A DNA stretch of 64,000 bases from Neonectria sp. B-13 (Eukaryota > Ascomycota > Sordariomycetes > Hypocreales > Nectriaceae), in contig NOKP01000048.1 of the NCBI GenBank assembly GCA_002682825.1, forward strand, positions 124,001-188,000, read 5' to 3'. Below, one piece after another: positions 12,112 to 22,297 of the stretch. The position numbers and the translations under genes were made by a program. Each line of letters starts with the position of its first letter. The stretch's first letter is position 1. The notes below the pieces were generated by a model. It did no database searches, was not told where the DNA came from, and saw nothing but the letters and a program-made list of their open reading frames with translations.

Positions 12112-13692
12112 ATGTACGCAATAATTGTTGCTGCCGTGGCGGCCACAGCCCTCATTGGCTACTTTATCCTCTATCCTGTATTGGTCTACCTTCGCGATGC
12201 CAAAGGTCTTCGAAAATACCCTAGCTTTCACCCCTTGGCCGGCATCACCAACCTGTCCTTCATGGGCGAGGCTGCCAAGGGATTCAGGTCAAAGACTCTC
12301 TATGAGATGCACAAGACCCATCCCGTCATCCGCACTGGCCCCAACTCCCTCTCCTACGGTTCCCTAGATGCTATTAAGGACATCTACGGCCACGGTACCA
12401 AGTGTACCAAGGGCGAGTTCTACGAGACTCTGGCTGGCACCCACTTCCATCTTGCCGATGTCGTAGACAAGATCGACCACCAACGCAAACGCCGCGCCCT
12501 CTCCGCCGCCTACGCTCTCAAGAACCTCGAGAACTGGGAGTTCAAGGTCGCCGACAAGACCGAGCGTTTCATCAAGGCTGCCGACCGCGCCTGCACCCTT
12601 CCTCTGAAGAAGGGCTTCCGCCCCGAGTCTGCCGACCTGAAGTTTGACTACCGCGCCTTCACCAACTACTTCACGCTCGATGCCATCGCAGACATCGGCC
12701 TCAGCGAACGCCTGGGCTTCCTTGACCAGGGCCACGATCTTGTCAAGGCCGAGCGCATGGACGGCACCATCCACTACGTCAACTACCGCGAGTGTCTCCA
12801 TGCTACTGCCCGTGCCCAATCCATCCTTGCCTGGTCTGAGAAGTGGTACAACTTCAGCGTCGAACTCTCCAAGTTGATTTCCCCGGACTTCCGGAAGTGG
12901 TTTAAGCTCAACGAGGGCTGGAACGACATTGTCTACCACCGAGCCACCCAGCGACTCAAGCGGTACGAGGCTGGCGAGAAACTCCCTGACTTCTTCCAAG
13001 CCATCATGGACCACAACGATGCCAACGACTCTGGAGTTGAGTGGGGAGAGGTCATCGCCGAGGTTTCCATTATGATGAATGCTGGTTCTGACACCACTGC
13101 TATTGCCATGAACAACGTTGTCTTTTGGCTGCTCAAGAACCCCGACTGCCTGGCCAAGGCCCGCGAGGAGGTCGACTCGGTTCTTGATACTGACGAGGTC
13201 GTCGCCCCTTATGACAAGGTCAAGCATCTGCCCTACCTACGTGCTTGTCTAGACGAGTCTCTGCGAATCACCCCTCCCACCACCTTCGGCCTCCCTCGTC
13301 GCACCCCACCGGAGGGTTCCAACATCCTCGGCGACTTCATCCCCGGCGACACCACCGTCTCCATCTCTGCCTACGTTGCCCACCGAGACACCAAGATCTT
13401 CCCGGATCCGGAATCCTACCTCCCTGAGCGTTGGCTCGGCGAGAAGGGCAAGGACCTCCAGCCGTACTTCCTTAGCTTCAGTGCAGGCGCCCGCGGCTGC
13501 ATCGGGCGCAACATCAGCTACCTGGAGCAGACTGTCCTACTGGCCAGCGTTGTGCACCGCTATGAGTTCGCTCTCCCCTATCCGGAGTGGGAGCCTGAGA
13601 GGCGTGAGGCGATGAACCTTGCGCCCGGCCCTATGCCCCTGAAGCTTTGGCGACGGGACCTTGGTGTTTCCGAGTTCAATGAAAAGGAGTGA
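12112..13692 (+). CDS. bphA: Cytochrome P450, CYP53 family; benzoate 4-monooxygenase
   Basis: Predicted to hydroxylate benzoate at the para position to 4-hydroxybenzoate, the entry to the protocatechuate route and a detoxification step, with electrons from the neighbouring reductase. It is a single exon of 526 residues. An N-terminal anchor spans about residues 3-25. The I-helix motif AGSDTTA starts near residue 324, ExxR is in DESLRITPP, the PERW motif is in YLPERWLGEKG, and the haem ligand is Cys463 in FSAGARGCIGRN. The N-terminal half carries GHGTKCTKGEFYETLAGTHF and FHLADVVDKIDHQRKRR, which I associate with CYP53A proteins. Family assignment is strong; the substrate is inferred from the family. 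The absence of introns is unremarkable for CYP53 genes. Confidence 0.9.
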   Translation: MYAIIVAAVAATALIGYFILYPVLVYLRDAKGLRKYPSFHPLAGITNLSFMGEAAKGFRSKTLYEMHKTHPVIRTGPNSLSYGSLDAIKDIYGHGTKCTKGEFYETLAGTHFHLADVVDKIDHQRKRRALSAAYALKNLENWEFKVADKTERFIKAADRACTLPLKKGFRPESADLKFDYRAFTNYFTLDAIADIGLSERLGFLDQGHDLVKAERMDGTIHYVNYRECLHATARAQSILAWSEKWYNFSVELSKLISPDFRKWFKLNEGWNDIVYHRATQRLKRYEAGEKLPDFFQAIMDHNDANDSGVEWGEVIAEVSIMMNAGSDTTAIAMNNVVFWLLKNPDCLAKAREEVDSVLDTDEVVAPYDKVKHLPYLRACLDESLRITPPTTFGLPRRTPPEGSNILGDFIPGDTTVSISAYVAHRDTKIFPDPESYLPERWLGEKGKDLQPYFLSFSAGARGCIGRNISYLEQTVLLASVVHRYEFALPYPEWEPERREAMNLAPGPMPLKLWRRDLGVSEFNEKE

Positions 13693-14243
13693 TGGAAAGT
13701 TCGAGAAGAAAGACTTTGTGGGTATTGAGTGGAGGAAGAAGCAAGAGAAATTATGACATGTTTATTGAGCCAACCAATGTTATCTAAACCTGAGAATACT
13801 GGTATGATGGAGATTCAGGATGACATGAGAATGCCAAGTGCTGGCAGTATATAGAAATTTTTCAATTGGTATTTGAGACTTTCAACATTTGGCCCTTCAT
13901 GAATTTGGTAGAAGTGAAGTTGAGGTCTTGTCAAGTAGTGCACATAACGGATCATTGAACTTAAGTAGCAGGTAAAGGATGGTTTCCATAGTACTAGATG
14001 GTTTACTAGGTTGTGTATTACTTCCAGAGAAAATCCCACCTAGTATGTCACCAAAATCAGAAAGATACCGCAACACCAAGACAAGCAAGTCTCTTAGATC
14101 TGGAACAATTGATCACCGCCCACCCTACCTCCTAAACTCAGCCCTTGAAAAAGGTTCTATGACGCCTACCCCGAACTCACGACACTAATGAAATTTCCCC
14201 ATACTCGTCTTAACGTTAATTTAATTATTCAAAGAGCCTTGTA
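13693..14243. other. Convergent 3' region between CYP53 and the Zn2Cys6 gene
   Basis: About 550 bp of AT-rich sequence between two converging genes. It should hold both 3' UTRs; no further gene is visible. Confidence 0.6.
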
Positions 14244-16688
14244 CTATTGAACCGCCTGCGTGCTGCTGTTTAGCATTCGTGAGATGGACATCGACGGATT
14301 GGGTGGAGATTCCGACCACCCCCATGCTCCCTTCAAATACTCTTGACTGCGATAATTAGCTACGCGATTCTACGTGCCTGACGAGTTCAGTCTCAACTTA
14401 CGTGGAACCAGTTGGCCAGGCATATTGTGTGTCAATTTTCACAAGGATGTTGTAGAGTGCTGCTTGTTCTTGCGGGTCCGTGAAACGATCACCAGCCATG
14501 GTTATTGCGAGGCATACGTATCTAAACCATAGAGTTAATAACAGGTTGAACCACTGTGAACATGTTCGTAACATACGCGTAAGATGTTATAGTACGAGGA
14601 TTTGACTGCGATAAGATACATATTAGCGTGGGTAGCTTCTGTAGTATGATGAGGGGCTTTTACCTCAGCAACTCCACAGACCATGCGGACGTTCTTCTTA
14701 ATTTCCTCGTTCGTAGCTCTGAATGCAATTGCCTGTCCAGGTCCTAACCTTGGAGCTTTAGGATTATGGGCGGCAAGCAAGACTTGGACAAGGTAGTAGT
14801 GCAGAACCCCAGTAACAACTGCATCATTGAGATAGGTGACCTGTGGGAATACACCAGTGCTCTGCTCGTTGATGTACATGGGATGGAAGAACCACGGTCT
14901 TTCAACCCACCAACGGTCTTGAGACGCTCGCAACTTTTCCCAAGTATTGGTGCTATGTTCCTCGGCGCCGTAGCAGTAACGCAGACAAGCAGCACAGTGG
15001 AGAATGGTTAAATTTGCGAAACTGCAGCCATTCTCATCTGGTACAACGAGTCGAGAAATGCTTTCCAGGTCGAAGTTGGGGTGGACAGGGCGAGCTTGGA
15101 TGAAAGCCATGTGTATCTCTTGTCGAAGAGCAACCCAGAACGCAGCTCTGCGCAGACTGGCGAATTCGCTCAACTTGTCTTGTGCCGCAATGAAGACCCG
15201 TGTGCCCATGAGATGCGACTCGGACGATGCAGCAGAGGACATGATCGGAACATCGAGCTCTTCCATGTATCGGAGGATAACAATAGCGGTCAGGAGATTC
15301 TCGTCCATGATGGCGGCGGAACTGGAGAGCGCCGGGATTAGGACGTCGAGACACTTTTGGTGATATCGATCTCCTACTAAGGCATCGAAGTCACTAATCC
15401 TACTCAAACGCTTTGCCGAAGCAGCGAGGACGGCATTCATTAGTGGCGGACACATGACTGCTCGGCGTGGGACAACTGTGGCGAAGTGTCGATCGCTGTC
15501 GCATAGATCAAAAAGGGGGGCTAAATTATCGACGAAAGTTTGAAACAGCATGGCCTCTATCGGGTCTTCAAGAGGCCATCTTGGAGTTTCGAGGTAGATG
15601 CCAGATATAGCATCAGCGACACAATCTCCGAGGGGCGAGTGCTTTGCTGGTTGCGGACTGTCTAGCCCGGAAATGGTGGGATCGCTCTGGAAAATAAAAG
15701 GGAAGTTGCGGCCGGAAAGTGGTGATTCTGTGTAGCTATTGAAAACATCGCCTTCTTCCGGAATACTCTGGGAACCCCGGCTTGGAGTACAACCCTGACT
15801 GGCATCCGATCGAAGGGTTGCGCTCCAAGATGCAACGGCGGAGTGACTAAGAGCGCGTTTCTTGTGGGGGTGGCCACTGTCCCCAGCCGGAGGCGAGGAT
15901 GTTTCCAGGTTTCTTCTGCCGGGCTCAGAAGATGGTTTCTCATGGAGAGGGGATGGGGAAGGCTGTCGTGGAGGTGAGCTATGGCTCACTGCTTCAAGGT
16001 TAGGGGGTAGACTAAAGTTATCGACAGCGTTGAAGTTGTTAGTTCCAGTGCTGTCGTCGTGGGTATTGATTACGTCTGGCGTCTCATCAACGAAGCTCAA
16101 GGCCCGGTTGGTCTTGACCCAGGGCTGGTCATGTGCGAATTGGTAGTCACGTTTGGCTGCCTCCAGAACCCTTCCAGACCGAATACTATAGAGTGGTTAA
16201 GGCAACTGTAGACATCCAATGACATGAGGGCTTGGAGCAATGACCAACCTCGGATTCAGCCCATGGCGGAACCGCACGCTATAGCCACGGACACACTCTG
16301 AGTCGCTCTTACGGCAATTTGAGCATGCAGGGCGGTTGATATCGCCTGTCTCACACCGAGTCAGCAAGCCAGAACGATACGACACGAGAGCAGTCTGGCA
16401 GTAGCTGCCAAGGCGACTCCGATTGGGAAGCTAGGCAAAGGCGCTCACATTTCAAATGCCTACAAGGGCATCGAAGTCAGACAGGATATCTTCAAGGAGC
16501 AAATAGCCAACGGGAAAGATTGCCTTGATCAGCGAGCTGGAAGTAGAACTTACCTCTGCTTGCAAACCTGCGGCGGCCAAGAGAAGTCATCAGAACAGCA
16601 TTCCATCAACCCGGAACGGGCAAGATCAAGGGAGTGGGCCTACTTGACAGGGATTTAACGGCTTCGGCGTCGAGGTGGTGGCCTGCAT
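14244..16688 (-). CDS. Zn2Cys6 transcription factor with Fungal_trans_2-type domain; zinc cluster built from micro-exons
   Basis: Probable DNA-binding regulator of 646 residues, rebuilt from eight exons: 16644-16688, 16554-16567, 16449-16459, 16249-16345, 14664-16185, 14577-14605, 14402-14521 and 14244-14346. Splicing yields a perfect CX2CX6CX6CX2CX6C cluster (Cys14, 17, 24, 31, 34, 41), whereas no single frame contains it. Exons 2 and 3 are 14 and 11 nt. Their flanking introns have GTAGGC, GTAAGT and GTGAGC donors, and two have CTGAC branch sites. An in-frame TGA upstream of the ATG supports the start. After the cluster come VRFRHGLNP, a Ser/Pro-rich linker, and from about residue 255 a helical regulatory domain (PIEAMLFQTFVDNLAPLFD). 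The C-terminus keeps AITMAGDRFTDPQEQA and YLKGAWGW, typical of this class. Position beside CYP53/CPR suggests, but does not prove, that it regulates them. Confidence 0.88.
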
Positions 16689-17798
16689 GGTGCAAGGCAA
16701 GACAAGGCAAGGGGCTTCAGAAAGGCGTCATGCCATGTAGTACCGGGGAACAAGGACCGGGGCACGCGCGGTGAGGCTGCAAACTGGAGACCGGAGACTG
16801 GAGACGGACGGCTGGCCCCAGAGTTGGAGGACTGAACTGGGGGCGAGGAGGATGGTGATGATGATGTCGGGGGAGGGAAGAAATGGAAAGCGGCCAGATG
16901 GGGGAATTGCCTCTTCAAGTCAGTTTGGGAAGGTGTGCTAACCCCGCAGCTGGAGAGAACCCCGGAGAGCCCTGGAAACGGGGACCCCACAGCCCGCTGG
17001 GGGCTAGTTGTCTCTAGCGGGCTCTCCACCGAATCTCCGCTTCCCCATGGGGCTCTCCAGCCGGGGAAGAAGCGTGTTTAGTGGTCCTGGCCAAGCATCT
17101 GGGGGAGGCGCTTGGAAGTTGGGGGGCCTTCCGGGGGACGATGCGGGCGACAAAAGGGGGTCTGGACCTTTCCCTGGGCCAATCACCGCTCGCCAGTTGC
17201 CCTCAATTGCCGTGTCAGCGCTGCCTTCAGCTTGATGGTTGGGAGTTTAGCTTTCGTCACACCACGCTTGGGATTGGAGTAGCAGCACGACTGCACGAGT
17301 AATGGCGTCGCCAGACGGCCTAGCAGAAATGGGAACGGCCACACAATGCTCGCTCGGGCGGCTTCCCCTCAGCGCACAGGTAGTCTTGCTTCGTTTGGCC
17401 CGAGATGGCTTCCATCTCCAGCCTGGGTTCCCCTCTTCCACCACACGCTCTTGTCTCCAATACTTGCACCGCCTGCTTCCATTCTACCAGCTCAATGCCA
17501 AACCGCCCGTGCTCTGCTAGAACCTGATACTCCTCGTTCGACTTCCCCATCCCCCATCAGTCGCCCTCTCAGCTCATCTTGTCGAGAGGGGACGTGCTGC
17601 AACCCTCGATAAACTTATAAGGACCACCTTGGACCGTCAATCCAAGACTTCCTCTCCACCAGCATCCTTCTGCTTCTCACAGCTCCATCTCTTCACTTCC
17701 ATCCTCCACCCGTTCCTGCACTCCAACTGCAGCCTCCACGCCTACCAAGGGCAGACTCCTTTCACCCCAATACCTCCTTGACCCTCCAAGCCGACAAG
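16689..17798. promoter_or_regulatory. Divergent promoter between the Zn2Cys6 gene and the inositol transporter
   Basis: About 1.1 kb between divergent starts. On the transporter side a cttataagg TATA-like element lies at 17614-17622, followed by a long CT-rich leader up to the ATG at 17799. Overlapping short frames on both strands resemble no family. Confidence 0.55.
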
Positions 17799-19434
17799 AT
17801 GGCGAAAGAAGACTTCAAGGACGACATCAAGCACCTGGAGAATACCTCTCCTGTGGGCTCCACCCAGGAAATCGACCTGGAAGAACTCGACTCCATCGAG
17901 CTCACCAGAACTGGCAAGTTCTCTTGGCTTGTCTCCATCACCGCCGCTATCGGTGGCATGCTCTTCGGCTACGACACTGGCATTATCAGCGCTGTTCTCG
18001 TTTACATCAACGACGACCTTGGTCACCACCTGCCTTCCAATGAGCGCGAGCTCATCACTTCCATCACCTCTGGCGGTGCTTTCATCGGTGCCATCTTTGC
18101 TGGTGCCACTGCGGATCGATACGGCCGAAAGGTTGCCATCTATGTTGGCTGCGTTCTCTTCACCCTCGGCGCTATCATCCAAGCTGCTTCCTTCACTCTC
18201 GCCCAGATGACTGTCGGCCGTCTCGTTGTGGGCTTCGGTGTCGGATCCGCCGCCATGATTATTCCCTTGTGAGTATCTTGCTTCTATTTTCTCGTGACCA
18301 TTGGCCCTAACGTGTGATAGGTACATCGCCGAAGTCTCCCCTGCTAAATATCGTGGCCGTATGATCGGTCTCGACAATATGTCCATCACTGGTGGCCAGC
18401 TCATCAGCTACGGCATCGGAGCTGGCTTTGCTCACGTTACCGGTGGCTGGCGATACATGGTCGGCGGCGGCGCTCTGCCTGCCATCCTCCTCGGATGTCT
18501 CCTCCCCTTCTGCCCCGAGTCCCCCCGACAGCTCGTCTACCACGGCAAGATGGAAGAGGCGGCCGATGTCATTCGAAGAATCTTTCCCAACGGCACCGAG
18601 GAGCAGGTCCAGAACAAGGTCAAGCACATCACCCACCACGTGGAGCAGTCCAAGGCTCTGAACGCTGGCAAGTCTGGCTGGTGGATTTTCAAGCAGCTCT
18701 ATGTTATCCCCGCCAACTTCCGAGCTCTTGTTGCAGCTTGTGGTCTGATGGCGATCTCCCAACTCACTGGTTTCAACGCGCTGATGTACTATTCTCCCGT
18801 CCTGTTCTCTCTTGTCGGCTTTTCCAACCCCGTGGCTGTCGGGACCGTCATCGCTGGAACCAACTTCCTCTTCACCTTCGTCAACCTCCTGCTCGTCGAC
18901 CGTGCTGGGCGCCGCAGAATCTTACTCTGCACTGTGCAGTTTATGAGCTTGGCCCTGGTTCTCGCCGCCGTCTGCTTCCACTGGATTCCCATCAATAAGG
19001 ACCTCACCCTGGCCGATGACGCTAAGGTTGGCTGGGCTGCCATTGTCGTTCTCATCAGCATGGTCGTCTTCGTCGGCTTCTACTCATCTGGTATCGGAAA
19101 CACCGCCTGGCTATCTTCTGAGTTCTTCCCCATGGAGGTCAGAGCCATGGGTACTATGATGCTCACCATGACCTGCTGGGGATCCAACATCATCGTATCA
19201 TCCACTTTCCTCACCCAGATGGAGAACATGACTCCCTCAGGCACATTTGGCTTCTACGCTGGGATCTGCATGGCCGGCTACGTCTGCATCTACTTCTGCT
19301 ACCCCGAGGTTAAGGGCATGACTCTTGAAGATATTCGAGAGGTTTTCCAGCACGGTTTTGGTGTCCAGAGGGCGAGGGAGATGCAGAAGGATATGAAGAT
19401 GTCCCGCGCATCGCGTGCGGCTTCCAAGGCCTAA
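17799..19434 (+). CDS. itr1: MFS sugar transporter, myo-inositol transporter (Itr) type
   Basis: Plasma-membrane major-facilitator protein of 527 residues, predicted to import myo-inositol with protons. Two exons (17799-18268, 18321-19434) are joined by a 52-nt GTGAGT...TAG intron that falls exactly inside the PL/YIAEVSP motif. Sugar-porter signatures are clear: GGMLFGYDTGIISAVLVY, ADRYGRK, GRLVVGFGVG, YIAEVSPAKYRGR, PESPRQLVYHG, ISQLTGFNALMYYSP, DRAGRRR and the C-terminal CYPEVKGMTLEDI. The segments GYDTGIIS, TGGQLISYGIGAG and STFLTQMENMTPSGTFGFYAG resemble yeast Itr1 more than hexose transporters. The ATG at 17799 is preferred because the frame upstream of it has only non-ATG start codons. 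The inositol dehydrogenase 1.7 kb downstream on the same strand supports the inositol assignment. A different polyol substrate is possible. Confidence 0.9.
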
Positions 19435-21182
19435 GGGCAAAAAGGTTGTTAGGGTATTATCGAGTAGGGCCTAACTAGCCCTCTATGTAAATCTGATAAA
19501 CTCATAGTCTACCAATTCATTCTTTATTTAAGGCAATCTGACTTGTGCTGTTATTGTGATGTCAGGGTGGTAATTGAAAGGGAGAGACGTCCAGGGAGAG
19601 ATAAGACGAGTGATGCAGAGAACTTGAAGGACGACTGGAGGTGTAAAGCGGACTGCGGTTGGGTATAGCGATGAGAGAAATTAGTGCCAGATAATAAGGG
19701 AGATGGGCTAACTGCAACGTGGTAAAACTCAGGTACCGAGTGTGTTGTGTATTTTTAGTGACGAGGCATCTTATTTGCTGAGATGACAAGTGCCGTCTCC
19801 ATTTACTTGGTAATCTATTCATCGTCGTGGTGACTTGATGATGGGGTTGAGTATTCGTACGCGCTCATGTAGACTTGCTGCAGTAGACTTGATCGTCTCG
19901 TGGTCGGGGTAAAACTGCACGTTTCCAGAACTCTGGGCTACTAAAAGTCTCGTGCGGCAGACCAACGCAGAACATGCTGAATGTTGCACGTGAAATCTCG
20001 GGTATCAACTTCGAGATGGGGGGATAGACTAGAAGATGCATAAATGGACGGCCTGTTTTCCGTCGCCTTAAAAGTAAGGTAGTCTGTACACATGACCGTT
20101 CACACAAGGTGAGTACTTAGTGGGAAAGAGTGCGGGCCGTGGCCTCAACGTGCATTATCAACGTGCCCCCGCAGCAACAGCATTAGGAAACTGCCAAATG
20201 AGGAGAACAGGCAGAGTTCCAGCCACTTTTCCAAACAAGACAGTTTCTCCGACAGCCCAGGCCTTCCCCCACCAACTGGAAAGTCCATGGCTCGCCACGG
20301 ATACAGGCTACCTCCAAACTCCAGCCCCAAACCCCCCAGTCTATCTATCCCCTCCTCGCTGTGGTCTCCGACCGGCCATTCCTTCCTAATCACGCCGTGG
20401 GGATTACTCGAGGGCTGCTCCTCTCCGAATTGCCCGAGTCATAAGAGAGTCATGGGAGATGGGGAAACGACACAGGACTGTTCTTTGCGGGGCTAACATC
20501 AGGCTAACCCACACCTCCTCCTACCAGGGTACGTGCCTCCCTGGGAACCAGCATTTTGGAAAATTGCCTAATCCGGAGATCCCCACATCGGCCGTTCCTG
20601 CTTCAACTGGAGAGCGACAGCTGCCTCTGCGCCCGGCCCCGTCACCGACTCCATCGGTGGCTCCACCGCCTCCTCGACCCCACCCGTCCAACCAAACCTC
20701 GAGCACTTGGAGCACTTCACGATGCAGACTTGGTGAGATCGGATTCACAAGCCCGCAGCGCTCACTGCTGCTAATCCTTCCCGCTGGCCTTATCCATTGG
20801 CTGGAACCGTGTCCGACCTACGACCATGGTGTCGATCTTGTGACTGCGGTGACAGCCACCGCATGCGACTCCGCCTCGGCGCCGACGGCCATGGGCCTGA
20901 GGCTTGAGGCTTGTCTTGGGACTCTGCTCTCTGGGACGCGGGAAGCCGATAGTCGCACGCGTTGGCGTGGAGCAGCGAGTTCTCCGAAAGCCGATTCTCA
21001 TGGTATAAGATTCTGGGGCTCGCTCAGGACTGCTTCTTCTGCATCTTGCCTTCTCCAAGCACCCAACTGACTCCTCAGACCCTCCTCTCCTGTACTTTCG
21101 GCTCAATTCCTTGTCTCAGTCAAGAACCTGCGCTTCCAGTCGAACCAGCTTTCTTCCATCCTCCCCCACGCTCAATTTCACA
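19435..21182. other. Intergenic: transporter 3' flank and dehydrogenase promoter
   Basis: About 1.75 kb. A ggtataaga TATA-like element lies at 21002-21010, about 175 bp before the dehydrogenase ATG, with a CT-rich leader after it. ORFs such as 20459-21070 plus overlap frames on the other strand and resemble nothing. No RNA gene was seen. Confidence 0.55.
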
Positions 21183-22297
21183 ATGGCTCCTAAGCTCCAG
21201 GTCGCCTGCGCCGGTCTCGGCCGCATGGGTGCTCGTCACGCCCTCAACTTCCACAACCGAACTCCCCGCGCCGAGCTCGTCGCCGCCTTCACTCCTGTCC
21301 AGAAGGAAGTCGAGTGGGCCCACGTCCACCTTGAGGGCGTCACCATCTACACCGACTACGATGAGATGCTGAAGCACCCCGGCCTCCAGGCTGTCGTTGT
21401 TGCTACTGTCACCACGGCCCACGCTGAGGAGGCCATCAAGGCAATTGAGGCTGGCAAGCACGTTCTGTGCGAGAAGCCCCTCAGCACCAGCGTCGAGATT
21501 GTTAGCGCCCTCCTAACAACCCCCGTCAGCGAAATCCGTTGCTAACTTCTTGACAGTCGCAATCTGTCGTTGACGCCGCCGTCAAGAAGCCTCACCTGAA
21601 GGTCATGTGCGGCTTCTCCCGCCGTTTCGACGCCTCGTACCGAGACGCCTTCAACCGCATGGACAACGGTGGCATTGGCCGCCCTTCCGTCTTCCGCTCC
21701 CAGACTTGTGATAAGCTCGACCCCTCAGGCTTCTTCGTCGCATACGCCGAGTTCAGCGGTGGCATTTTCGTCGACTGCAACATTCACGATATCGATCTTG
21801 CCCTGTGGTTCTTCGGCCAGGACTCCATCGTCAAGAGCGTCGTCGCTGCTGGTATCACCGCCGTGCAGCCGGAGCTGCGCAAGCACAAAGATGTTGACAA
21901 CGGTGTGGGCATTGTTGAGTTCTGGGGTGGCAAGATCGCCTACTTCTACTCTTCTCGCATGATGGCTGCTGGCCAGCACGATATGACTGAGATCATCGGT
22001 ACCGATGGCAAGCTTGCTGTCAATGCCAACCCCTCCGGTACTCTCGTTGAGCTGCACGAGCTTACTGGTGTCCGCCGTGAGATCCCCCACGACTACTACG
22101 GCCGCTTCGAGAACGCCTTCGTCACCGAGGCCAACGAGTTCACTGCCGCCTGCCTTGATAACAATAAGCTGCCCTTCAAGCTGACTGGCGCTGTTCAGGC
22201 TGTCAAGATCGGTTGCGCCCTCCAGGAGAGCTTAAACTCGGGACAGAAGATCAACTTCGACGAGACGGGCCGCCGCCTTGAAAGCGTCAAGTTGTAA
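21183..22297 (+). CDS. Gfo/Idh/MocA oxidoreductase, probable inositol 2-dehydrogenase
   Basis: NAD(P)-dependent cytosolic dehydrogenase of 352 residues, predicted to oxidise myo-inositol to scyllo-inosose. Two exons (21183-21500, 21557-22297) flank a 56-nt intron (GTTAGC donor, GCTAAC branch site, CAG acceptor). The Rossmann motif ACAGLGRMGARHA lies at residues ~8-20 and the catalytic Lys is in GKHVLCEKPLS. The C-terminal domain carries GGIFVDCNIHDIDLALWFFG, the conserved Gfo/Idh/MocA His-Asp element, then EIIGTDGKLAVNA. The start is the first ATG after a CT-rich leader. Bacterial IolG has the same layout and comparable length (about 340). Context next to an Itr-type transporter favours inositol; other polyols or scyllo-inositol cannot be excluded. 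Confidence 0.88.

Noticed and set aside
12364..13227. 287-codon open frame on the minus strand
   Set aside because: It mirrors the CYP53 coding exon; strong codon bias produces the open antisense frame. The P450 motifs are on the plus strand.
16197..16385. Separate small protein with half a zinc cluster (three Cys) beside the regulator
   Set aside because: It is exon 4 of the regulator plus intron sequence; the other three Cys are restored by splicing upstream exons.
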